Shown here one piece after another: positions 1 through 7,371 of a DNA stretch of 30,514 bases. Source of the DNA: CAZPMO01 sp964587515 (GTDB lineage Bacteria > Pseudomonadota > Alphaproteobacteria > MPNO01); the NCBI GenBank assembly GCA_964587515.1, contig CAZPMO010000040.1, positions 1-30,514 on the forward strand, read 5' to 3'. How positions within the stretch are numbered: position 1 is the stretch's first letter; every line of letters starts with the position of its first letter. The notes under the pieces were generated by a model. The model did not search any database. It saw only the letters and a list, made by a program, of their open reading frames with translations, and was not told the origin of the DNA. Position numbers and translations under genes: made by a program.

Positions 1-46
1 AGTGTTACCCATGTGTCCGGTACAAATCGTCACCTATGTCTCGGGT
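1..46. mobile_element. possible insertion-sequence end (non-coding remnant)
   Basis: Two imperfect 15-nt direct repeats lie at 7-21 (ACCCATGTGTCCGGT) and 32-46 (ACCTATGTCTCGGGT). They match at 12 of 15 positions and are offset by 25 bp. Repeated ACC-ATGTCTCCGGT-like units resemble, from memory, the ends of IS481/IS21-type elements. No transposase is inside the window, so any element would lie to the left of base 1. Confidence 0.3.
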
Positions 47-63
47 CGCTCAGCCGAAGGCGT

Positions 64-115
64 TTGATCCCCCGGAGGGATCAAGAAAGGCCCGTCTCGA
101 TGACGGGCCTTTCTT
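64..115. terminator. tandem hairpins, probable bidirectional terminator
   Basis: Two perfect hairpins follow each other. The first pairs 64-71 with 77-84 (TTGATCCC / GGGATCAA). The second pairs 83-96 with 102-115, a perfect 14-bp stem around a TCGAT loop with AAGAAA on one side and TTTCTT on the other. The second has the shape of a rho-independent terminator on either strand and lies downstream of the TPR gene that ends at 169. The two stems share bases 83-84, so they could not both be fully paired. Confidence 0.75.
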
Positions 116-168
116 GGTTTCGAGGCTGCTTCGCCGCGGCGCGCGTATCCTGTTTCCCGGGATCCCGC

Positions 169-1596
169 CTAAACCCGTTCGAGATACTCGTGCACCGACG
201 CGACTTCCGGCGAGCCGGGGTCGGCGTCTTGCCAGCCGTCGGCGGCGCGCCGCAGGTTGGCCGCGCCGTCTGCGTTGTTGCCGTCGCCGATCTGGGCGCG
301 GCCGAGGCGGAACAGGTCACGCACGGTCGGGCGCGGGTCGAGCCGGCTTTGCTGCAGGGCCGCGGCGTCGGCGAAACGATCGGTCCGCAGATAGGCCTCG
401 ATCAATGCGTCCCAATAGACCTCGTGCTGCGCGTTGCTGCCGCCGACCCCGGCGATGCCCTCGATGGCCGGGCCCATCAACCGGATCGTGTCGTCATAAT
501 CGCCCCGGGTGAAGGCCCAGGCGCCCTCGACCAGCGGGATCGCGACCTCGCCGGCGCTTACCTTGCCGTTCTCCGCGAGTTGCTTGAGACCCGAGACGAG
601 TTGGTTCTTGCCGGCCTCGTTGCCGGCGCCGGCGAGCGCCAGCGCCGCGTTCATGTCGTCCCATTCGCCGCGCGCGTTCCCGGCCACGCCCATCGCCAGC
701 GGCTGGATTTCCTCCCATTGCGCGGCGGTTGGTTCGTAGCCGTACACCATGCAGCGCCACAGGAACGAGGCGGAATTGTTGAGCGTGGAGCGATGCTTGC
801 AGATCGCGGGCCGGACGCCGGTCTCATAGACCTCCATGGCGCGGCGGTGATGGCCGCGTCCCAACTCGAACAGCGTGAGATGCCACGACGAATGCCCGAA
901 CATGGGCGCCCCGGAATCGAAATCGGCCAGCCAGGGTCCCAGGAACGCCGCGCCCTTCTCGTCGTCCTTGGTGTCGGCATAGACATGGGCCAACGTGTGG
1001 GCGGCCCAGAAATTGCCGGGATACAGTTCCAGCGAACGCTCCGCGACCCGGACGGCCTTCTCGAAGTGGCCGCGTTCCCCGAGCGCGAACCCGTACTGGC
1101 CGGGAAACCACCAGTCGTCTCCATAGTCGGCTTCGAAGCCGTCGAGCAGATCGAGCTGCAATTGTTGACGGTTCTCGCCGCCGCTATAGAACAGGTAACG
1201 GTCGGCGCGCAGCAGGATCAGCGCGTCGCGCGGAAATTCGGCGAGATGCGCCTTCATCAACTCGAACGCGCGCGCGCCGTCGCCATCGGTCAGCGTCGCA
1301 ATCGCTTCCACATGCTGTTTTTCGCGCCTTGTGGCGTCGGCGCAAAGGCTCCGGGCGAGGCCGGCGATTTCCCCGGCTTCGTCGCGCCGGCCGGTGTCCA
1401 GCAGCAGCGCGACCAGGGCGGCGGGGGGAAGCGCGAACCCCGGGTCGGCCGCCATGGCGTCCCGCAGCACCGCTTCGCCGCCGGCATTGCCGGACATGTA
1501 GAGGTCGACGCCTTCCTGATACTTCTCCGCCACCGCCGCGCTGGCGGTGCTGAGCGTCAAACCGAGCCGGTCCACCAATGTCGTATTTCCGGTCAT
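169..1596 (-). CDS. TTC38-family tetratricopeptide repeat protein
   Basis: A 475-aa cytoplasmic protein built of helical TPR-like repeats, with no signal peptide or membrane segment. The central part, with a His-Ser-Ser-Trp-His motif followed by Leu-Thr-Leu-Phe-Glu-Leu-Gly, and the Trp-Ala-Ala-His-Thr-Leu-Ala-His-Val segment are typical of the TTC38 family, which occurs in bacteria and eukaryotes and has no firmly assigned biochemical role. The ATG at 1596 was chosen over longer frames because GAGGAG sits 7 nt before it. The gene diverges from the NMT1-fold gene at 1734; both leaders carry the same 11-mer GGAAAATTCAT. A terminator follows the gene. A scaffold or protein-interaction role is only inferred from the fold. 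Confidence 0.85.
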   Translation of the reverse strand: MTGNTTLVDRLGLTLSTASAAVAEKYQEGVDLYMSGNAGGEAVLRDAMAADPGFALPPAALVALLLDTGRRDEAGEIAGLARSLCADATRREKQHVEAIATLTDGDGARAFELMKAHLAEFPRDALILLRADRYLFYSGGENRQQLQLDLLDGFEADYGDDWWFPGQYGFALGERGHFEKAVRVAERSLELYPGNFWAAHTLAHVYADTKDDEKGAAFLGPWLADFDSGAPMFGHSSWHLTLFELGRGHHRRAMEVYETGVRPAICKHRSTLNNSASFLWRCMVYGYEPTAAQWEEIQPLAMGVAGNARGEWDDMNAALALAGAGNEAGKNQLVSGLKQLAENGKVSAGEVAIPLVEGAWAFTRGDYDDTIRLMGPAIEGIAGVGGSNAQHEVYWDALIEAYLRTDRFADAAALQQSRLDPRPTVRDLFRLGRAQIGDGNNADGAANLRRAADGWQDADPGSPEVASVHEYLERV

Positions 1597-1618
1597 CTTG
1601 TGCTCCTCAAAGGCGCGA

Positions 1619-1718
1619 TATGAATTTTCCCGATCAGGGTATCGGCCGATCGGGCAGGGCACAAGAGAAGCGAGTGGCGTCGCGCGCGGCGTCTCATCTA
1701 GAATGGCGGAAAATTCAT
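1619..1718. promoter_or_regulatory. divergent intergenic region with a shared 11-mer in both leaders
   Basis: GGAAAATTCAT occurs at 1708-1718 on the plus strand, 15 nt before the ATG at 1734, and at 1630-1620 on the minus strand, 23 nt before the ATG at 1596. The two copies form a perfect 11-bp inverted repeat around the intergenic region and have the same orientation relative to each gene. A TAGAAT hexamer at 1699-1704 could be a -10 box for the rightward gene, but no good -35 is present. A regulator-binding role is inferred. Confidence 0.35.
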
Positions 1719-1733
1719 GAGGGTTTTCGGGAG

Positions 1734-2633
1734 ATGGCCGAGATGCGCAAACTGATTTACGGGACGCCGACGCACAAATCGGGCATCGCCGTCAGGATGG
1801 GCGTGGAGCAGGGGTTCTTTCGCGACATCGGGATCGACCTCGACGTCCGCACCATCTTCGGCGGACCACCGCTTGCCGCCGCCTATGATTCAGGCGAATT
1901 CGTATTCGGTCAGATCGGGTCTCCACCCGCGATAAACGCGATCGCCAAAGGCGCGAAGTTCCGCATCGTCGGCGGCGGGCTGCGCCGCAAGCTCCATTCC
2001 TATCTCGCCGTGCGCCCGGACATCGAAAGCTTCGAGGGTCTCAAGGGCGCCCGCATCGGCATCCTTTCCCTCGGCAGCTGCGCGGAGTGGTTCCTGCGCG
2101 CCATGCTGCGCCATCGCGGCCTCGATCCGGACAGCGACGTCGAAATCGTCGAGCTGAAAGACGGCTATCCGGAGGTCATCTCGATGGCCGCCGACCGGCA
2201 TATCGACGGCGGCGTCATCATCGAGCCGATCCTTTCTCAGGCCGAGACCAAGGGCGTGATGCGAAATCTCCGGGCGATGTATGACGAGGAATATCTGCCC
2301 GAGGCGCAATGGATCGTTCGCGTCGCGCGCGACGATTTCGCCCGCGACGAACCCGAACTTCTGAGAACACTGCTGCAGGTCTGTCGCCGGAGCGCCCATT
2401 TCGCGGCCGACAATGTCGATGAGTGGCGGGATTACGTAACGCGGGTCTATGGGGTCGACGCGGAAAGCGCGGCTCGGGCGGCGGCGCGCGAGTTCCCCCA
2501 TTTTCATCTCGACGGCGAGGTAAGCAGGCCCGGCGTCGAGACCATCATCGAATTGCAGAAAGGCCTGGGCGCCGTCGGCCCCGACCTGTCGGCGGACGAC
2601 GTTCTCGATCTCCGCTTTCTTCAGGCCGCGTGA
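1734..2633 (+). CDS. NMT1/THI5-like periplasmic-binding-fold protein without signal peptide (copy 1)
   Basis: A 299-aa protein of the NMT1/THI5-like (SsuA/TauA-type) substrate-binding fold. The N-terminus (Met-Ala-Glu-Met-Arg-Lys-Leu-Ile-Tyr-Gly) aligns residue for residue with the paralogue encoded at 3886-4797, which supports the start at 1734; ATG 1743 with GGGAG upstream is the alternative. Shared landmarks are Gly-Ser-Pro-Pro-Ala-Ile-Asn-Ala-Ile-Ala, Gly-Ser-Cys-x-x-Trp, a Cys-Arg-Arg-Ser-Ala-His block and His-Phe-His-Leu-Asp near the C-terminus. No signal peptide or lipobox is present and no ABC permease or ATPase lies nearby, so a cytoplasmic ligand-binding or enzymatic role is as likely as transport. 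It converges on the neighbouring Rieske gene, with only 5 bp between the stop codons. Confidence 0.85.
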   Translation: MAEMRKLIYGTPTHKSGIAVRMGVEQGFFRDIGIDLDVRTIFGGPPLAAAYDSGEFVFGQIGSPPAINAIAKGAKFRIVGGGLRRKLHSYLAVRPDIESFEGLKGARIGILSLGSCAEWFLRAMLRHRGLDPDSDVEIVELKDGYPEVISMAADRHIDGGVIIEPILSQAETKGVMRNLRAMYDEEYLPEAQWIVRVARDDFARDEPELLRTLLQVCRRSAHFAADNVDEWRDYVTRVYGVDAESAARAAAREFPHFHLDGEVSRPGVETIIELQKGLGAVGPDLSADDVLDLRFLQAA

Positions 2634-2638
2634 CGGCG

Positions 2639-3850
2639 CTACGTCTCCAGCAACGCTTCTTCGCTCTCGATCACGTTGGTGATGGGAAGCTGGATTAGCG
2701 GATTGTTTTCGGGATCGCGGCGCACCAGCATCGGATCGCGGCCTTCCCGGACATCCTTGATCGCCTTGAGATACATTTTTCGGATCAGCGTGACGCCGCG
2801 ATCGGACGCGCCCAGCTTTTCCCGTGACCGGTCGACGGTCTCGCCCTGACTGACGATGGCCACGTAATCCTGCTTCCAGGTCGTATCCAGGATCGGCTTG
2901 CCGGACCCGTCGCGCTCGGGCTCCCAATCGGTTGCGATTTTCGACCGCTCGATCACGTCCCGGTCGGCGAAGATACCGCCCATGTCCATGAGGTTCGCGT
3001 TGTCCGAGGCGTCTTTCGCATAGGCGTAGACGCTGAAGAAGGCGGTGTTGCCGTCGTCGATGGGCACGCGGAAACGTAATGAGCCGCCGAAATCGGGAAC
3101 GTCCAGATCGGTGGCCGAAATTCCGCCGCCGAAGCCGAGGCACACCGGCATCAGCGAGTTCACGCGGCGTCTGTAAATCGTGCCGGGCTCCGGGCCGTCG
3201 CGGTAGGCGGTGTAGCGCACGCCGTACTCGGTCTCCTCGAAATCGATGCGCGTCGGCATGATCGGGAAATAGCTGTTTTGAGCGAATGAGGGGTCGTTAT
3301 GCAGGACCACGGCGTGGACCGGGTCGCTGTCGTTCTCGACGATCTGGAGGTAGTTGCACGGGTGCACCGGCCAGTCCATGGACGCCTTGCGGACCATGTC
3401 GGACCGCACCAGAATCTCCCAGTTGGGCAGCAGAGGCGGCGCGCCCGGCCCCATATAGGAGAACACCAGGCCGCCGTGATCGCGGCACGGGTAGGCGGTA
3501 TGCGAGCACTTGTCCTTGAAATTGCTGTCGGCGGGCTCGCCCGGCTGTTCCAGGCATTTTCCGGTGATATCGAACAACCAGCCGTGATAGGGGCAGCGAA
3601 TGCCGCCGTCCTCGATCCTGCCATACTCCAGCGAGGTCAGGCGGTGGGGGCATTGCAGGCCGAGCAGGGCAGGCGCGCCGTTTTCGTCGCGGAACAGCAC
3701 CAGATCCTCGCACAGGTATCGGACTTTTTGCGGAACGTCCCGCAACTCGTCGGAAATTCCCACTGGGATCCAGTAGCGGCGCAGCATTTCGCCGGCCGGC
3801 GTTCCCGGACCCACCCGGGTCAGCATCTCGTTCTCTTCTTTCGAGAGCAT
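2639..3850 (-). CDS. Rieske [2Fe-2S] aromatic-ring hydroxylating oxygenase, alpha subunit (phthalate 4,5-dioxygenase-like)
   Basis: A 403-aa oxygenase component. The Rieske motif is Cys67-Pro-His69 with Cys86-Pro-Tyr-His89, 16 residues apart as in the CxH-x15-17-CxxH consensus. The mononuclear iron site shows Asp176-x2-His179-x4-His184. The N-terminal Leu-Arg-Arg-Tyr-Trp-Ile-Pro-Val pattern is that of phthalate dioxygenase-type enzymes. It would insert oxygen into an aromatic acid or demethylate an aryl ether using electrons from a reductase; no reductase or ferredoxin gene is in the window. AAGGAA precedes the ATG. It is the last gene of a minus-strand operon, 35 bp after the NMT1-fold gene, and is a paralogue of the oxygenase at 4813-6060. 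Substrate unknown. Confidence 0.9.
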   Translation of the reverse strand: MLSKEENEMLTRVGPGTPAGEMLRRYWIPVGISDELRDVPQKVRYLCEDLVLFRDENGAPALLGLQCPHRLTSLEYGRIEDGGIRCPYHGWLFDITGKCLEQPGEPADSNFKDKCSHTAYPCRDHGGLVFSYMGPGAPPLLPNWEILVRSDMVRKASMDWPVHPCNYLQIVENDSDPVHAVVLHNDPSFAQNSYFPIMPTRIDFEETEYGVRYTAYRDGPEPGTIYRRRVNSLMPVCLGFGGGISATDLDVPDFGGSLRFRVPIDDGNTAFFSVYAYAKDASDNANLMDMGGIFADRDVIERSKIATDWEPERDGSGKPILDTTWKQDYVAIVSQGETVDRSREKLGASDRGVTLIRKMYLKAIKDVREGRDPMLVRRDPENNPLIQLPITNVIESEEALLET

Positions 3851-3885
3851 GTCGAAGTTCCTTCCTTTCGCTGGACGACCGCGTT

Positions 3886-4797
3886 TCAGGCCGCTTCAGA
3901 CAGGTCCGGCTGGTACCGCAGATCGACGAAATCCTCGGCCTTCATCGGCCGCGCGATCCCGCCCAGCTCGTGCTGCATATCCACGGCGACCTGTAGCCCC
4001 GACATGTCGATGTGGCTGTCGAGATGAAAATGGTGCAACTCGCGATCGACCGCGCGCCGCATCGCCCGTTCGCTGGCGCCGAACTGCCGCGCCGCGAACG
4101 TCACCCATTCGTCGGCGTTCTGGGCGGCGTAATGGGCCGACCGGCGACAGCCGCGCAGGACCGCCGCGATCAGGTCCGGGTCGCTTTCGATCAGGTCGGT
4201 GCGCGCGACGCGGACGACCCATTGATAATGCGGCAAATAGGGTTCATCGAAGCCCGCCGCCCATACATCCAGCAGGCCCTTTTCCTCGCCGATCGACAGG
4301 TTGGGTTCGACGGCAAGACAGCAATCGATGCGGCCTTCCTCCATGATTTCGACAATTCGGGGATATTCGCTCAGCAGCGGGACGAAGGTGACGTCCTTGT
4401 CCGGCTCCAGACCGTTCGTCATCAGTATCTTGCGCGCGATCCAGTCCGGGCAGCTGCCGATTCCGAGGAGTCCCAGCCGCTTGCCCTTCAGATCCTCGAA
4501 CGATTCGATACCCTTGCGGACGCCAAAGAACATGTGCGCCCGCTGGCGGCAGCCGCTGCCGATGATGGTGAACGGCATGCCCGCGGCGATGGCGTTGATG
4601 GCGGGCGGCGATCCGATTTCACCGATCCGCAGTTCTCCCGATTCATAGGCGGCGGCGATCTCCGGTCCGCCGAACACCACCTTCACCGACAGGTCCAGCC
4701 CTTCTTCCTCGAAGAAGCCTTTTTCGATGCCGAGCCGCACCGTATCCGCGCTTTTGTCGGTCGGCGCGCCGTATTCGACTTTTCTAAGTGTGGTCAT
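3886..4797 (-). CDS. NMT1/THI5-like periplasmic-binding-fold protein without signal peptide (copy 2)
   Basis: A 303-aa paralogue of the protein at 1734-2633, colinear over its whole length. Conserved blocks include Phe-Gly-Gly-Pro near residue 43, Gly-Ser-Pro-Pro-Ala-Ile-Asn-Ala-Ile-Ala, Gly-Ser-Cys-Pro-Asp-Trp, Glu-Pro-Tyr-Leu-Pro-x-x-Gln-Trp-Val-Val-Arg-Val-Ala-Arg and His-Phe-His-Leu-Asp. The protein begins Met-Thr-Thr-Leu-Arg-Lys with no hydrophobic export signal. GGAGGA stands 5 nt before the ATG. It is sandwiched between two Rieske oxygenase genes (gaps 15 and 35 bp), so co-translation is likely. It has an Asp-Cys-Cys pair but not the Cys-rich CCCFC motif of true THI5 pyrimidine synthases, so thiamine synthesis is not supported. 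A role in binding or handing over the oxygenase substrate is inference. Confidence 0.85.
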   Translation of the reverse strand: MTTLRKVEYGAPTDKSADTVRLGIEKGFFEEEGLDLSVKVVFGGPEIAAAYESGELRIGEIGSPPAINAIAAGMPFTIIGSGCRQRAHMFFGVRKGIESFEDLKGKRLGLLGIGSCPDWIARKILMTNGLEPDKDVTFVPLLSEYPRIVEIMEEGRIDCCLAVEPNLSIGEEKGLLDVWAAGFDEPYLPHYQWVVRVARTDLIESDPDLIAAVLRGCRRSAHYAAQNADEWVTFAARQFGASERAMRRAVDRELHHFHLDSHIDMSGLQVAVDMQHELGGIARPMKAEDFVDLRYQPDLSEAA

Positions 4798-4812
4798 TTA
4801 GTTCCTCCACGT

Positions 4813-6060
4813 TTAAGCGCCGGGCGTTCGCGCTTCCTGTTCACCGGATTCGGAAGCCGCGACCGGCGGCAGGATCTCGTTTTTTGCGCCGACCTCAATG
4901 ACCGCCGTGGCCGGACCACGGAATATGCCGGGCGGATCCTCGCCGCGCTGAACGGCTTCCGCCGCCTCGCGAACCAGCCGTCGAAACTTCACAATGCCCA
5001 TGTCCGAGGTCGCGAGATTTTCTAGCGCATGGATGGCGATGGGGCGTTGGCTGACCTGGGCCTCGCGGTCGCCCGGCCGCCGCTGGGTGTCTTCGTAGGA
5101 TTTAGGCGGCGGCACGTTGCTGTTGGACAGGCCCGGCACGGCTTCGGCCCAGACCGAACCCTCCGCCTCGCCATCCGCCACCGGCAGCGCTTCGATGTGA
5201 AAGCCTATCGTTCTCTCGTCGTCGATCGGCACCCACCAGCCGATGAAACGGCCCGGTTCGCTGAGCAGTTCGTCGCCTTTCGGCGTCTGCGACGGCAAAG
5301 ACCGTGAATTCGGCACGAATACTTCGCCGACCCGATGGAAGCGATTTCCGTTGGGCAAAGTCGCGTTGCGTTCATAGCGCACACTGATGGGCGTTTCGAC
5401 GAAGTCGATGTCCGGCCGGGTCGCGAACGCCGGGGTGAACTGATTGCCGCTGATGGTCGAGTGAAGCACGAAGGTGTGCATGGGATCGACGGCGTTCTCC
5501 TGAATTTGCAGCCAGTTGCACGCCGCGATCTCGCCCCTGGAATTGTTGCGGTAAGCATGCAGTTTTATGCCGTCGCGCAGCAGCGTGTCGTAGAAGGGAA
5601 ATTCGGGAATTTTATCCGGCGGCCCCATATAGGCGAACACCAGACCGCCATATTCCCGCACCGGATACCAGGGCTGGCGCACCTTGTTCTTGTAGTCGCT
5701 CTCACTCGGTTCACAGGGCTGGTCGAGACAGCGCCCTTCCGCGTCGAACAGCCAGCCGTGATAGCAACACCTTATGCCTTCGGGCTCGAGCCGGCCATAT
5801 TCCAGCGACGTGCCGCGATGGCAACAATGGGCGTCGAGCAGACCGGCCCGCCCACTGGCGTCGCGGAAGACGACAAGCTCCTCATCGAGAATTCGGATTT
5901 TCTTCGGTAAATCAACGAGTTCCGCGGAAAGCGCCACCGGCTGCCAGTAACGGCGCAGCAACTCGCCCACCGGCGTGCCGAACCCGACATGGGTGAGATA
6001 CGCATCCTCTTCGCGCACGGCCGCCGTCTGCCCGTAAGCGGATCCCTGATGGTCCTCCAT
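4813..6060 (-). CDS. Rieske [2Fe-2S] aromatic-ring hydroxylating oxygenase, alpha subunit (phthalate 4,5-dioxygenase-like)
   Basis: A 415-aa oxygenase component, first gene of the minus-strand operon 6060-2639. Cluster ligands are Cys79-x-His81 and Cys98-x-x-His101; the catalytic iron site is Asp192-x2-His195-x4-His200 within an Asn-Trp-Leu-Gln-Ile-Gln-Glu-Asn segment. It is clearly paralogous to the enzyme at 2639-3850 (same Leu-Arg-Arg-Tyr-Trp, Ser-Leu-Glu-Tyr-Gly-Arg and Tyr-His-Gly-Trp-Leu-Phe-Asp blocks), so the operon reads oxygenase, binding-fold protein, oxygenase. The ATG at 6060 has a modest AAGGCG upstream. A TATAAT hexamer and an FNR-type box lie in its upstream region. No dedicated electron-transfer partner is seen. 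Confidence 0.9.
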   Translation of the reverse strand: MEDHQGSAYGQTAAVREEDAYLTHVGFGTPVGELLRRYWQPVALSAELVDLPKKIRILDEELVVFRDASGRAGLLDAHCCHRGTSLEYGRLEPEGIRCCYHGWLFDAEGRCLDQPCEPSESDYKNKVRQPWYPVREYGGLVFAYMGPPDKIPEFPFYDTLLRDGIKLHAYRNNSRGEIAACNWLQIQENAVDPMHTFVLHSTISGNQFTPAFATRPDIDFVETPISVRYERNATLPNGNRFHRVGEVFVPNSRSLPSQTPKGDELLSEPGRFIGWWVPIDDERTIGFHIEALPVADGEAEGSVWAEAVPGLSNSNVPPPKSYEDTQRRPGDREAQVSQRPIAIHALENLATSDMGIVKFRRLVREAAEAVQRGEDPPGIFRGPATAVIEVGAKNEILPPVAASESGEQEARTPGA

Positions 6061-6168
6061 GCGTCGCCTTCTTATTTATCGACATTCCCCGGAACGTCAT
6101 TTGGCGAACATTTGACACGAAATCCGGATCGGCGACAACAGGCGTCGCGGGCGTTACCGGCCCCGGTT

Positions 6169-6174
6169 ATTATA
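6169..6174 (-). promoter_or_regulatory. candidate -10 box for the oxygenase/NMT1 operon
   Basis: On the minus strand 6174-6169 reads TATAAT, a perfect sigma-70 -10 hexamer flanked by two AACCGG repeats. The hexamer 17 bp upstream (GACCGT) is a poor -35, as expected for an activator-dependent promoter. The predicted start would be near 6162, about 100 nt before the ATG at 6060. Confidence 0.4.
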
Positions 6175-6219
6175 GCCGGTTGCCGAAGGTGACGGTCTTT
6201 TTCTCGGGATCGGCCGTTC

Positions 6220-6233
6220 TTGATCTGGATCAA
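6220..6233. promoter_or_regulatory. FNR/FixK-type (CRP-FNR family) binding site
   Basis: TTGATCTGGATCAA matches the FNR consensus TTGAT-N4-ATCAA at all ten defined positions, and the outer six bases on each side are symmetric. It lies between the divergent oxygenase genes starting at 6060 and 6339. Relative to the TATAAT at 6174-6169, its centre would be around -64 of the leftward operon, close to a class I activator position; a TSS call a few bases off would place it at -61.5. A role in the rightward gene is possible, but no convincing -10 follows the box there. Oxygen- or redox-responsive control is inferred. Confidence 0.65.
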
Positions 6234-6338
6234 ATACATAGGCATCAAATGGATGCGGGGTGTGAAACGAGGATTGACGCTTTCCGGGAAGCGGCGTTTG
6301 ATGGCGGTGCAAATCGCCCTGAAGAGCGGAGATCGGAA

Positions 6339-7370
6339 ATGTTCATGCAGAACGCCTGGTACGTCGCGGCCTGGAGTACGGAGATCGGGGATACGCCTCT
6401 GGCGCGGACCTTTCTCGGTGAACCGGTGGTCCTTTTCCGCACCACGGATGGCACGGCCGTCGCGCTGGAGGACCGTTGCTGTCACCGCCATCTGCCGTTG
6501 TCGCTCGGCAAGGTGATCGGCGACGAGATCGAATGCGGCTATCACGGGCTGAGATTCGACGCCGCGGGCGCGTGTTCGCTGGTGCCGGGTCAGACCCAGG
6601 TGCCGCCGGGCTCGACCATCCGCCGCTACAGCCTGGTGGAGCGCTGGGGATGGTTGTGGATCTGGATGGGCGATCCGGATCTCGCCGACGACAGCCTGAT
6701 CCCCGACTGGTGGTTCATGGATCACCCCGACTGGAAGGTTGTTCCGGGCAACGCCGGAAAGCCCATTCCTACCAGGTGCAACTATGAACTCATCACGGAC
6801 AATCTCCTTGACCTGACGCATCTGAGCTACGTCCATGCCGACACCATCGGCAATGACGCGATCCTGGATTTCCCGGTCAAGACCGAGCGCGCGGCCGACC
6901 GCGTGATCATGACCCGTCTGATGCCGGGCGTTCCGCCGCCGCCACTATACAAAGCGGCAGGCGGTTTCAAGGGCAATGTCGACCGCTGGCAGATCGTCCA
7001 GTCGATCCTGCCGTGCTGCACGGACGTGGATGTCGGCTGCGCCGAGATCGGCAGCGGCGTGCTGGATGGCGATCGGCAGCAGGGTGTTAGCTTCCACGCG
7101 GTCCAGGTCCCGACCCCGGAGACCGAAAACACATCCCATTTCTTCTATGGCCACGCGCGCTGCTTCCAGACCGACAGCGCGGAAATGGACGAGGTTTACC
7201 GGCGCGACTTCCTCAAGGTTTTCATGGAGGACGTGGTCATTCTGGAGGCGCAGCAGACCGCCATGGACCTCGCGCCCGACAGCAGGTGGGTCGATATCAA
7301 CGTCGATGCGCCGGGCATCGCGATGCGAAATCTCGTGCGCGACAATATCGCGGCGGAGGCCGGCGGCTGA
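6339..7370 (+). CDS. Rieske [2Fe-2S] oxygenase, vanillate O-demethylase (VanA)-like
   Basis: A 343-aa oxygenase component. The start at 6339 gives the family-typical Met-Phe-x-x-Asn-Ala-Trp-Tyr-Val-Ala N-terminus and has GGAGA 6 nt upstream; ATG 6345 is an alternative. Cluster ligands are Cys47-Cys-His49 and Cys66-Gly-Tyr-His69; the iron site is Asp158-x2-His161-x4-His166 in an Asn-Leu-Leu-Asp-Leu-Thr-His-Leu-Ser-Tyr-Val-His segment. It is closer to VanA-type demethylases than to the two phthalate dioxygenase-like paralogues upstream. A VanB-type reductase is not in the window. It diverges from the leftward oxygenase operon across a region with an FNR-type box, and its stop is only 1 bp from that of the convergent selenoprotein gene. 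Confidence 0.9.
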   Translation: MFMQNAWYVAAWSTEIGDTPLARTFLGEPVVLFRTTDGTAVALEDRCCHRHLPLSLGKVIGDEIECGYHGLRFDAAGACSLVPGQTQVPPGSTIRRYSLVERWGWLWIWMGDPDLADDSLIPDWWFMDHPDWKVVPGNAGKPIPTRCNYELITDNLLDLTHLSYVHADTIGNDAILDFPVKTERAADRVIMTRLMPGVPPPPLYKAAGGFKGNVDRWQIVQSILPCCTDVDVGCAEIGSGVLDGDRQQGVSFHAVQVPTPETENTSHFFYGHARCFQTDSAEMDEVYRRDFLKVFMEDVVILEAQQTAMDLAPDSRWVDINVDAPGIAMRNLVRDNIAAEAGG

Positions 7371-7371
7371 G

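Noticed and set aside
13..1623. Long open frame on the plus strand opposite the TTC38 gene
   Set aside because: It is a GC-rich shadow with Arg/Ala/Gly-heavy composition and no recognisable domain; the minus-strand protein has clear family motifs and a ribosome-binding site.
1629..1654. CCCGAT...ATCGGG inverted repeat as an operator
   Set aside because: Only six bases per arm pair, with an asymmetric 14-bp centre; weak compared with the 11-mer pair in the same region.
3886..4797. THI5-type thiamine pyrimidine synthase
   Set aside because: The Cys-rich iron motif of that enzyme is lacking and no thiamine genes are nearby.
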